Origin: DATJPR01 sp963811705
GTDB taxonomy: Bacteria; Bacteroidota; Ignavibacteria; UBA10030; UBA6906
DNA length: 64,000 nt
Direction of reading: 5' to 3'
NCBI GenBank assembly: GCA_963811705.1
Contig: CAWESL010000010.1
Span: 124,001-188,000 of the forward strand
Part shown: positions 45,100 to 53,043 of the stretch, in pieces
Numbering within the stretch: the stretch's first letter is position 1
Layout: each line of letters starts with the position of its first letter
The notes under the pieces: model-generated
The model's database searches: none
What the model was told of the DNA's origin: nothing
What the model saw: the letters and a program-made list of their open reading frames with translations, nothing else
Program-made: the position numbers and the translations under genes

Positions 45100-45156
45100 G
45101 GCGATTTCAGGCGGAAGTGATTTCCTCGCGGGTCCGTGCTCATGCCGGGAGGTGTT

Positions 45157-45585
45157 CTACGTGAGAAGCGTGGGTTCCTCGGCGACGCTTCCCTCGCGCC
45201 GGATTTTTGCGTCCCGCGATTCCCTGATGGCGATCACGATCTGGACCACGGAGACCATGAAGATCACGACCAGAAGAGCAATGGAAACCGGAGGGGTAAA
45301 TTGGGTACCACCCCGGGCGAGGTGGAAGACATGAAATGCAAATGCGCCAATCCCCAGAATTCCGAGGACGAGCGCATACCTGTGCCCGGTCGGTAATCCG
45401 GAGATGAGCTGTCGGAATCCATGGAGAAATATCGCCATGAGAAGGAAATTCAGGAGAAGAAACCAGGGAACCCCTCCCGGGATGCCGAACATCTCCCATT
45501 CGTGCCAGAACGCCGCATCAACCTGATGGGTTGCCAAGAGGCTCAGATTCGCGATGTAGAAGCTGATCGTGAGGTTTCTGATCAT
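45157..45585 (-). CDS. Small membrane protein of the DUF6713 type
   Basis: The 142-residue protein has four membrane segments and the conserved N-terminal motif 'HQVDAAFWHEWEMFGIPGG', which I associate with DUF6713 proteins. It opens a run of four small membrane-protein genes (45585 down to 43501) with short gaps. Function unknown. No clear Shine-Dalgarno precedes the ATG at 45585. Confidence 0.65.
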   Translation of the reverse strand: MIRNLTISFYIANLSLLATHQVDAAFWHEWEMFGIPGGVPWFLLLNFLLMAIFLHGFRQLISGLPTGHRYALVLGILGIGAFAFHVFHLARGGTQFTPPVSIALLVVIFMVSVVQIVIAIRESRDAKIRREGSVAEEPTLLT

Positions 45586-45757
45586 GCGGTGAGACGATGG
45601 TGGTTGAGAGGAGGCGGACGCGCGATCAGCGCGGTGCGCCGTCCGTAATATGGCAAAGATTTTCGATCAGAATCCAGTGGCAGAAAGGAAAATCAGGTGG
45701 AGACGCCGTCAGAAGGCATGGTTTCCGTACGACCCTCAGTGCGCCCCGGGAAATGAA

Positions 45758-45781
45758 AAGGCCGGGACGAGACCCGGCCTT
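45758..45781 (-). terminator. Rho-independent terminator of the TonB/TPR operon
   Basis: AAGGCCGGG (45758-45766) and CCCGGCCTT (45773-45781) form a perfect 9-bp stem with a 6-base loop. Read on the minus strand it is followed by TTTTCATTT, so it would terminate the operon that ends at 45828. Confidence 0.8.
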
Positions 45782-45827
45782 CTGAAGAGTGATGTGCGGG
45801 AGAAAGTTGGGCTCCCTTCCGGCGTGA

Positions 45828-47207
45828 TCATTTGAAGACGAAGGGGATCGACATCCACGTCGACACCGGCCCGCTGGACATCATTCCCGGTTCGAACTTC
45901 GACTTCATGACTGCCGCCACGACGGCATCATCAAAGACATGGTTTGTGCTTGTCAGAATCACCGCCTGCGTTGGTTTTCCCTTGGGGTCGATCTGGACTT
46001 TGACCACGACCCGTCCGGTGAGTCCCGCGCGTGTCGCAACTTCGGGCAATTCCGGTTTCTGGAGCTTTACGATTTTCGGCTCCTTCTCGACTGCGACGAA
46101 CGGTTGAGCCGGCGGGTTCGGATCCGGTTCACTTGTTGCGGGCACGGGTGTGGAGACTGCGGCCTGAGCCGGGGTTTGGACCTCGGGCTTCTTTACCGGC
46201 TCCTTCTTGGGTTCTGGTTTCGATTCTGAAGCTGTCGATGGCTTCGCGGTGGAGTGCTTTTCCTCTTTGGCCGGGGATTTCGAGACGCTTTCGGGCGGTG
46301 TGTCCGGAGCCTCATTGTTGGCAACGGAACCCGACTCGGACGTTGTCGTCGGCGTGGGTTCCTGCTGTGGTTCGAGTTGCCCCGACTGATGTTCGGGCAG
46401 TTGCGTCTTTTGAGCGTCGCCGAGGGAGTAGACCAGCCGTGATCCGGCATGGCCGGGCGCGCGTGTCAGGAAATATGCGGCACCCAGACCCAGCATGACC
46501 ACCGCAATGACCGCGATGAGTGCGACGGTTTTGGGTTTTCCGGTTTTCGGCGGAGCCGGAGCGGAAAATTCATCCTGATGCTGAACTTGCTTCGTCGCCG
46601 GAGTATTTGACTGTCGCTCGGCGGAAGGATGAATGGTTTCTTTGGGCGAAACCCCTGGCTGCGTGCCGGAACTCGCGGCACTTTGGGTCGGGGCTATCGC
46701 GTGAGACATTCCTCCGGCGAGCTGAGAAATTTTCTCCAGGTATTCCCGGGCGATGCGGTTGTTGGGATCGATGATCGCCACCCGTTTCACTTCGGCGAGA
46801 GCGCTTTCGTAATCGCCGCGTTCGACGAACTCGTCAGCCCGCGAAAAGAATTGGTCTCGTACTTCTTTCAGACGTGCTTCTTTTTCCTCCTTCACTCCCG
46901 CGTCGGCATTGGACTGGGCAGCGTTTCCGGAACCGCCGTGATTCTTCCGCGCGCTGTCGAGTGCCCGGTCGAGTAACCCCGGAAGGGTTTCCCGGAGCTC
47001 GTCGACGCCTGCGCCGGCGGGAAGGGAAAGCAATTTGGCGAACTGTTTCTCCAGCGCGATGATGTAGATGTTCCTCGCGTCGACGGATTTCGCCGCCTTG
47101 ATTTTTGCGAGCGCCTCGGCATACTTCCCCACGTCCGCCTGGTTATAGGCTTCAAGGATCAGGTCCACGACCGGGATTTCTGTTTCATCAACTGTTTTGG
47201 TGTACAT
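45828..47207 (-). CDS. TonB-family energy transducer with cytoplasmic TPR-like domain
   Basis: TonB proteins carry proton-motive force from the inner membrane to outer-membrane receptors. This one has 459 residues in an unusual order. Residues 1-165 hold two TPR-like units ('GKYAEALAKIKAAKSVDARN' and 'GDYESALAEVKRVAIIDPNN'). A flexible linker leads to one membrane segment at about 227-247 ('TVALIAVIAVVMLGLGAAYF'), then a Pro/Ser/Thr/Glu-rich periplasmic spacer (to about 380), and a TonB C-terminal domain ('RAGLTGRVVVKVQIDPKGKP', 'FDDAVVAAVMKSKFEPG'). Typical TonB proteins have only a very short cytoplasmic end. AGAGGAGC precedes the ATG. It is 18 bases downstream of a gene with eight copies of the same repeat. 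ExbB/ExbD are not in the window. Confidence 0.85.
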   Translation of the reverse strand: MYTKTVDETEIPVVDLILEAYNQADVGKYAEALAKIKAAKSVDARNIYIIALEKQFAKLLSLPAGAGVDELRETLPGLLDRALDSARKNHGGSGNAAQSNADAGVKEEKEARLKEVRDQFFSRADEFVERGDYESALAEVKRVAIIDPNNRIAREYLEKISQLAGGMSHAIAPTQSAASSGTQPGVSPKETIHPSAERQSNTPATKQVQHQDEFSAPAPPKTGKPKTVALIAVIAVVMLGLGAAYFLTRAPGHAGSRLVYSLGDAQKTQLPEHQSGQLEPQQEPTPTTTSESGSVANNEAPDTPPESVSKSPAKEEKHSTAKPSTASESKPEPKKEPVKKPEVQTPAQAAVSTPVPATSEPDPNPPAQPFVAVEKEPKIVKLQKPELPEVATRAGLTGRVVVKVQIDPKGKPTQAVILTSTNHVFDDAVVAAVMKSKFEPGMMSSGPVSTWMSIPFVFK

Positions 47208-47225
47208 GCTGGGCTCCTCTGTGGG

Positions 47226-49325
47226 TTACCGCGCGCCACCGGCGGCTTTTTCATTCGGATACACGAGTTTCAATGTGTTCGCGGAGGCCGGATTTTGACG
47301 CGATTGATTCTGCCGGATCCTGACCTCGAGCTTCTTGATCTCCGGGCTCAGCGGATCGATGACGTACGCTTTCGCCACCTCATCGAGCGCCCGGGTGAAG
47401 TCGTTCTGTTTCTGAAATTCATCAGCGGCGAGCAGGTGAAGCTGGAGAAGCCTTCCGCGCTCTTCCAGCGCGTGCACTTCGCGTTCCGATTTCTCCGGCT
47501 GTGACGATCGCCGCACCTGGTTCTGTTCTTCCCAGATCTTCCGTTCAAGATCCACCAGGTCCGGATTGTTCGGTTGGTCGAGCAGACCGAGCGCCACTTC
47601 CGCCAGCGCTTCCTCGAAGGCCTGGCGTGCGAAAAAATCCTTTGCCCTCTGCAGATGGTTTTCCTCTTCTGCGGATTCGACGACGGGCGAAGGGTTCTCC
47701 GGGGGTGCCGCTGCGCCGAATCGCAGTCTGTCGATCTCGCGCTCCAGTCCCTGGACTTCGTCGTTCAAGGGATCGATGATGAACGCGCGGGTCAACTCCT
47801 CGAGGGCGCGGTCGTACGAGCCCGCCTGAATGAGACGTTGCGCTTCGGCGACGTGCGTCTGGACGGCCTCCGGACCTTCCTCGACGGTCATCGCCGGCTG
47901 CTCAAACTGCGGTTCTTCGCTCCGTGTATGACCCTGGGCCGAGAGGATCTCCTCTTCGAGCGACTTGATATCGTCGTCGAACGGGTCCAGGAGAAACGCG
48001 AGCGCGACTTCCGCGAGGGCGCTTTCATACCGTTGCTGTGACAGCTCGAAACGGGCGGACCCGAGGTGCTCGTGGATCTGTTCCTTCTGAATGCGCCGGC
48101 GCTCCTCCTCGACCGCCTGGTCGCGGAGGATGCGTTCCTGCTCCTCCCTTGTAAGGCGATCCAACTCTTCATCCGCGAGGCGACGCTCCTCTTCCTCCTC
48201 TGCTTTCTTCCGGTCCTCCGCATTGCGGATCGCTTTGTCGCGGAACGCCATGATCTGCACTTCGCAGTCCCGCACCTTCGGACTCGCCGGATCGATGACG
48301 TACGCCCGCGTGATGACGAACAGGGCTTCACTTGTCTTCCCCTGTTCCGCGAGGGAAACCGCCTCGGAACACTGCCGTTCGATTTCGCGTTCGATCGCTT
48401 CGCGCCGCTTTCGCTGCTCCTCTTCGCGCTGACGGGCCCGTTCCTCCTCGTCCCGTCGCAGCTGTTCCTGTCGTTCTTTGATCTGGGCATTCAGCGATGT
48501 TGCTTCGTCATTCAACGGATCGATGACGACGATGAAGGTGAGCTCGTTCAGGGCCGCGTCGAATCTTCCCGCTGCGAGAAAGGCGCGCGAACGCGCAAGA
48601 TACTGCTGAACTTTTTCCTGTTGCGCTTTTCGCCGGGCCTCGACGTCCCGCGATTCGCGTTCCTCCTTTTCCTTCCGGAGGCGCTCCGCCTGCTCCTTCA
48701 CCAGAAGCTTCTTGCGCTGGTCCTGTTCTTCGAGCCACCGCTTTTTCTCTTCCGCGCCGCGGCGCTGCTCCGATTCCAGCTCCTTGGTAATCTGTTCGCG
48801 CATCGAGAGGATCGCCGGATTGTCGGGCGCGAGCAATGCGGCACGGGAGAGCTCCTCCAACGCCCACTGGAATTCTTTTCTGGCACGGTACTGTTCGACA
48901 CTCTTCAGCAGGCCGTCGATCTTCTCGTCGATCGCCTTCTGGCGTTGTTCGCCTTCTTTCTTGCGGAGGTCTTCTTCGCTGGGCGGTTTCGGTGCGGCTG
49001 CGGGAGAAGTCTTGACAGCCGGGGAGGAGGCAGTTCCGTTGGAAGGTTGACCCTGTCCCGCCACGCCGTAGTCGGTCTTTGCCTTGATCAACGCCCGCAC
49101 GCGCTCTTCATAGGCCACGGCATAGGGATTCTGCGGATCGATTGATCGCGCCTGTGCGATGGCAGCGAGCGCTCCGTCACAGTTGTTCTCCTTCACCAAC
49201 CGATCGGCGTTCCGTAGGAGCACTGTGACTTCCGTTGCCTTGCCGCTCAGGGATGGGCCTTTCTTTGGTGTCGAGCCTGCATCCATTGGTGTTCTTCCAG
49301 TCTGTGGTTCCGGCATTTCACTCAC
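47226..49325 (-). CDS. Large cytoplasmic protein with eight TPR-like repeats and charged coiled coils
   Basis: The 699-residue protein has no signal or membrane segment. Eight units of about 40 residues lie near 37-78, 142-180, 243-282, 317-357, 418-459, 492-531, 557-597 and 630-670, with the shared pattern 'G.(Y/F)..AL.E(L/V)..A..IDP.N.E...LE..I' (examples: 'GRFDAALNELTFIVVIDPLN', 'GSYDRALEELTRAFIIDPLN', 'NDFTRALDEVAKAYVIDPLS'). They are separated by Glu/Arg/Lys-rich segments likely to form long coiled coils (for example 180-240, 283-320, 365-415). The repeat differs from standard TPRs by the fixed IDP ending. The start is GTG at 49325, or ATG at 49316. It is the first gene of an operon with the TonB-like protein and probably binds its cytoplasmic repeats (inference). 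No known family was recognised. Confidence 0.8.
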   Translation of the reverse strand: MSEMPEPQTGRTPMDAGSTPKKGPSLSGKATEVTVLLRNADRLVKENNCDGALAAIAQARSIDPQNPYAVAYEERVRALIKAKTDYGVAGQGQPSNGTASSPAVKTSPAAAPKPPSEEDLRKKEGEQRQKAIDEKIDGLLKSVEQYRARKEFQWALEELSRAALLAPDNPAILSMREQITKELESEQRRGAEEKKRWLEEQDQRKKLLVKEQAERLRKEKEERESRDVEARRKAQQEKVQQYLARSRAFLAAGRFDAALNELTFIVVIDPLNDEATSLNAQIKERQEQLRRDEEERARQREEEQRKRREAIEREIERQCSEAVSLAEQGKTSEALFVITRAYVIDPASPKVRDCEVQIMAFRDKAIRNAEDRKKAEEEEERRLADEELDRLTREEQERILRDQAVEEERRRIQKEQIHEHLGSARFELSQQRYESALAEVALAFLLDPFDDDIKSLEEEILSAQGHTRSEEPQFEQPAMTVEEGPEAVQTHVAEAQRLIQAGSYDRALEELTRAFIIDPLNDEVQGLEREIDRLRFGAAAPPENPSPVVESAEEENHLQRAKDFFARQAFEEALAEVALGLLDQPNNPDLVDLERKIWEEQNQVRRSSQPEKSEREVHALEERGRLLQLHLLAADEFQKQNDFTRALDEVAKAYVIDPLSPEIKKLEVRIRQNQSRQNPASANTLKLVYPNEKAAGGAR

Positions 49326-49657
49326 TCGCGTAGTGCGACTGCGGGAAACACCGGCAGCACGATGAAGTATCCTCAGTTCATACTCTTTCCTACGGACGGC
49401 TCACGGCATCGTCCGGATGTCGATGTCCGCGCAATGCGGATATCAACATATCGTCATTCATCGCATGATATGCAGTGCGATGGCGCACGTTCGAATCCCC
49501 TCTGTTTCAGGAATTCAGACTAAGAGCTTACAAAGGTAACGCCAAAAGAAAATTACTCAGAATCGTCTGTTTTCCGCGGATTCGTGTCGCCGTCAGGCGC
49601 AAAAACTACCGCTGTCTGGAAAAATTACATGCTGGAACGCATGTCTTTGCGGGGGGA
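49326..49657. other. Intergenic region upstream of the TPR/TonB operon
   Basis: This gap contains no convincing gene. It must hold the promoter of the minus-strand repeat-protein operon. A TACCTTTG sequence (minus strand, 49538-49531) matches the Bacteroidota -7 box TAnnTTTG, but no -33 box stands at the right distance, so the promoter is unproven. Confidence 0.3.
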
Positions 49658-49725
49658 GGACAGCAGACAGCAGACAGTCTACGTCTTACTGTCCGCTGTA
49701 TGCTGTCCGCTGTCGTCTGCTGTTA
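49658..49725. repeat. Heptamer repeat, inverted arrangement, abutting a stop codon
   Basis: On the plus strand GGACAGCAGACAGCAGACAG is followed after a short gap by the reverse-sense units CTGTCCG CTGTATG CTGTCCG CTGTCGTCTGCTGTTA. Both arms are built from the same 7-base unit as the array at 4046 (CAGCAGA/CAGCGGA) and can pair with each other. Read on the minus strand, the array begins at the base after the TAA stop of the gene at 49723-50283. Confidence 0.75.
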
Positions 49726-50283
49726 TCGCGGCCAGAGCCACCCGAACACGCCGGCAGTCAGCAACGCGTAGACGAGGCCATCAAACGTGTTCTTGGCAGC
49801 GATTCCCCACGACCTGCCGAACCAAATCGACTCCTGCCAGCCGCCGACAACATAACTCACGAATGCGGTGAATCCAGCAAACCGGAAGACGGCGAGATAG
49901 GACGCCCCGATGTTGAGCGCTCTTCCGGAAACATATGCAGCCAGGACTCCCACGACCAGGCAATAGATGAACCATTGAACGAGGCTCTTGCGCATGGACG
50001 GCGAAACAGCAGGGAGGACGGTCATGATCGCCACCGGTCCCTTCTTGTACTTTTCCTCGAATTCCGGTGTTTGCATTTCCTTCATGGAATCCGCGCGCGG
50101 AAGCATGTACGTTCCGGTCGGAATGGTGAACTTGCGCAGTGCGTCCCCGATGGCGTCCTGGTCAGGGAGTTTCAGCATGTCATTCTTGTGATAACCGAGA
50201 AACATATGGATGACCGCGCTGACGACAAACACAATCACCGCCGATACAAGGATCGGGAGCCAGAGAGTGAGAATGGGTACCAT
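49723..50283 (-). CDS. Small membrane protein downstream of the CydA-like/octaheme genes
   Basis: The 186-residue protein has GGAGG before its ATG and about five membrane segments: one at the N-terminus ('TLWLPILVSAVIVFVVSAVI'), then a soluble loop (about 30-95, with 'YKKGPVAIMTVLPAVSPSM'), then three or four near the C-terminus. It follows the octaheme fusion gene by 114 bases on the same strand and might be an accessory subunit, but no family was recognised and the gap leaves room for its own promoter. Its stop codon is the first part of the heptamer repeat. Confidence 0.7.
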   Translation of the reverse strand: MVPILTLWLPILVSAVIVFVVSAVIHMFLGYHKNDMLKLPDQDAIGDALRKFTIPTGTYMLPRADSMKEMQTPEFEEKYKKGPVAIMTVLPAVSPSMRKSLVQWFIYCLVVGVLAAYVSGRALNIGASYLAVFRFAGFTAFVSYVVGGWQESIWFGRSWGIAAKNTFDGLVYALLTAGVFGWLWPR

Positions 50284-50397
50284 GGGTGCCTCCGTGCATG
50301 TGGTGGGAAGTCGGAGAGGGAAAAACGAACCAACATAGCTCTTTTTCTCCGCTGTGGCAAGCGTGCGCTGCAGGTTTCCCGCGCTCTCCGGACTGCG

Positions 50398-53043
50398 CTA
50401 TTGCAGCAGTTCCGTGTGTCTGAACGGTGATTCCATGTTCGGATGGTGAATCGCGTCTTGCATCGATTGCCGGTGGCAAATCGCGCACGTCTTGTTTGTC
50501 CCCAGCGGCGCCCGGGAGCCTGAATACTGGAGCGGCTGAATATTGTCGCGATCCCGGTTGTAAAAGTTGTGCGATGGATAGACGGCGTGCGTTGAACCAT
50601 GACATGCCGGACACCGCAGCCCGGCCATGTCGTCGCGGTTTTTGTAAAGCGTCGGCGCCCCGCTCGTCCACGTCCCGAACCCTGATACACTGTTCTCCGG
50701 CTTCCGATACTCCCGATGGCAGTTCAGGCAATCGTTCTGCTGGTTCCATGGGACACGTGGTGTGGTTGCGGCCATTGTCGTCTGAGCGAGCTGGGCGGCG
50801 AGGCGTTGTGCCGGTTCCTTGGCGCTCTCGCCTTTCAAAAGCGACAGCGCATCCTCCCGCATGTTGCCATGACAATCGAGACAGGTGAGTCCGAGCGAAG
50901 AATGAGGATCCCGGAGACATCGGGTCGCGCCCGTGGGAGCGCTCGGATGGCAGAGCCCGCATGATCGGGCGTCCTCGAACGGCATATACAGCGCATGCCA
51001 TGCATGCATTGCTGTCGAGAAATCAATGATGCCGGGTTTCCCGGCCGCGTTGAGGACGGGATCGGGATGACAACTCTGACAAAGCTGCGGCTTCCCCTCC
51101 CGCGCAAGTGTCAGAAGGGCAGTCCCATTGATCCTGTCGTGCAAACGGAGAATATTGGACGCCGTCTCATCCGAGAGTCCGGCTCCGCGATATCTCCACC
51201 CGCCGGCGTGACAGTTTCTGCATCCGATCTCTGCCGAGACCGGTGCGACGGCCTTGGTCGATGCAAGGATGGCGCCGGTTGCGCTGTCGCGTGCTTCGAC
51301 CAAGACAATGGGATAGGGATTGTATGTCCCATCATCGTTATAAGGGACGATGGGGATGCCGCGGGCAATGAACCCGTTTCGCGTCGAATCGTAATCCATG
51401 GTTCCCGTGACCCCCTTGCCGAAGAGACCCATGTTTCTTTCAAGGGCAACACCGAACAGGGATGGAGCGTGATTCCAGAATTCGCTGTGGCGGGCGGGAT
51501 TGGTAAATCCTTCTTCGACCGCATAGGAAATCGTCACGTTTGCTCCCATCAGGACGGGCGGGTTGCCCCGTTTGATGAGCTGCGCCTCGATCGTATTGGC
51601 GGGAGGGAGGAAACTGAACCAGGCGTCGCCATCCGAAATACAATGCATCCCAAGGTCGTTCCAGGCAAGAAGGACATAGTCCGAGGACGCATTGTCAAAC
51701 GGAGGGATCGGTTCGTTCATGAGTGCCGGAATGTGCACTTCGACTGTCCCGGCGACGTCTTCTCCGTTCACGGCCGTGGCGAGATAGTATGCCAGCGCAC
51801 CCTTTTCTTTTTCGGTCCCAACGAACGGCGGCATGTAGTTCAGCATCTTCCCCTGACCGGTAAGGTTCGCAAGAATGCCAAGGTACGTGAAATTCCTGAC
51901 GCGTACGGCGATGTCGTTCCGGATCCCATGGAGTGTGTGGCAGCACTGGCATTCAAGGCGAAACAATTCCCGCCCGGCTTCCGCGCGGTTTGCCTCCGTG
52001 ACTCCTCGCACAGCCGACCACAGGGCGTGTGGCAGGACCCCGTCGCGCTGAAGGTCGGAGATCTGGTCGACGCGGATGGAGGAATCGTACATGTACTGCT
52101 CGATGACGAAGGGCTTCCGTGCCAGCTCGCGAACGTATTCAAAACTCCCGATCCAACCGAGCGCGATGATGAGCAGGAGGCCGGTCGCAATGCGCTGGAT
52201 TGCCAGTGACCACCGCCGCATCATCAGTACCCCGGTGAGGAGAAGGACCGCGGACGTGCCGAGGAAAATCCCCTCGAACGGGACCGTCTGAGGATTGAGC
52301 AGAAAGCCCGTCCTCCGCGTCTCCACCGGCAAGGAGAAGTAGTACCAGACGGCGGAAGGGAGCAAGCCTGCCACCGGGACGACGAGCCATTTGCTGCAAT
52401 AAAAAATCAATCGCTGACGGAATGCGTCGTCCCGGATTCGGACGGCGGTGATATAGCCAAAGATCCCGGCAAGAGTCAGGGCCAGGAAGGTGCGGAAGAA
52501 GAGCGACGCCGGATAGGTCGGATTCAGGAACCCTTCCCAGAACCCGTGCGTTTCCAGCCACTTGCCCGGAGTCAGCATGAAGGAAAGGATGCCGTTGATG
52601 ATCGCCAGACTCAGCCAAGCGAAAAGGAAGTAGATGAATGCGACACGAAGCCGGTTCCGCTCGGTCAGAACGTCGAACCGGTAATGGTAGATCAACAGGG
52701 CACAGATCTCCACGACGAAAAAGACCCACTCGATGGCCCAGCCGAAAACGAAATTGTGGATCAGTGTTGATGTCGCGGCGGGATGGACGAGGGAAATGAT
52801 GAACCAGATACCGACCCCCGTCATTCCCCCGGCGACGAGGGTGAGGAGAAGGAAGAACCAGACATGCTTTTTGACGTACTCGACGAGGCGGATGTCTTTC
52901 GAGGCCACGGCCCGACGGTCTGTCATCCAGAGGAAAAATCCGCCACCCACGGCGAAATGTGAAATCAAGACATGGAGGATCGCGATGAGCGCGATCAGTG
53001 ACCCTCCACCAATGGTGGTCAAATCCCATATTGGATAGTTCAT
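50398..53043 (-). CDS. CydA-like membrane oxidoreductase subunit fused to an octaheme cytochrome c
   Basis: Residues 1-305 are a CydA-type domain of eight or so membrane segments. H24 ('ILHVLISHFAVGG') matches the heme b595 ligand, and E105 and E112 ('WAIEWVFFVVEICA') match E99/E107 of E. coli CydA. The position of the heme b558 ligand H186 is Arg here ('LFFRTFLALTLAG'). The periplasmic half has eight CXXCH heme sites: CQCCH (365), CRNCH (608), CQSCH (655), CGLCH (695), CLDCH (721), CLNCH (772), CPACH (811), CAICH (853). The fusion implies electron flow between the membrane and a long heme chain. The start overlaps the stop of the upstream CydA-like gene as ATGA. Whether it reduces oxygen, oxidises quinol or works with an external acceptor is not known. 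Confidence 0.85.
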   Translation of the reverse strand: MNYPIWDLTTIGGGSLIALIAILHVLISHFAVGGGFFLWMTDRRAVASKDIRLVEYVKKHVWFFLLLTLVAGGMTGVGIWFIISLVHPAATSTLIHNFVFGWAIEWVFFVVEICALLIYHYRFDVLTERNRLRVAFIYFLFAWLSLAIINGILSFMLTPGKWLETHGFWEGFLNPTYPASLFFRTFLALTLAGIFGYITAVRIRDDAFRQRLIFYCSKWLVVPVAGLLPSAVWYYFSLPVETRRTGFLLNPQTVPFEGIFLGTSAVLLLTGVLMMRRWSLAIQRIATGLLLIIALGWIGSFEYVRELARKPFVIEQYMYDSSIRVDQISDLQRDGVLPHALWSAVRGVTEANRAEAGRELFRLECQCCHTLHGIRNDIAVRVRNFTYLGILANLTGQGKMLNYMPPFVGTEKEKGALAYYLATAVNGEDVAGTVEVHIPALMNEPIPPFDNASSDYVLLAWNDLGMHCISDGDAWFSFLPPANTIEAQLIKRGNPPVLMGANVTISYAVEEGFTNPARHSEFWNHAPSLFGVALERNMGLFGKGVTGTMDYDSTRNGFIARGIPIVPYNDDGTYNPYPIVLVEARDSATGAILASTKAVAPVSAEIGCRNCHAGGWRYRGAGLSDETASNILRLHDRINGTALLTLAREGKPQLCQSCHPDPVLNAAGKPGIIDFSTAMHAWHALYMPFEDARSCGLCHPSAPTGATRCLRDPHSSLGLTCLDCHGNMREDALSLLKGESAKEPAQRLAAQLAQTTMAATTPRVPWNQQNDCLNCHREYRKPENSVSGFGTWTSGAPTLYKNRDDMAGLRCPACHGSTHAVYPSHNFYNRDRDNIQPLQYSGSRAPLGTNKTCAICHRQSMQDAIHHPNMESPFRHTELLQ

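Noticed and set aside
48066..49145. Leu/Phe-rich plus-strand frame that looks like a membrane protein
   Set aside because: It is the complement of the Glu/Lys/Arg-rich repeat protein, which turns charged codons into Leu/Phe/Ser codons; no start site.
49485..49510. tRNA-like 'GTTCGAATCCC' stretch
   Set aside because: The flanking bases cannot form the T-arm or acceptor stem, and no anticodon arm is visible upstream.
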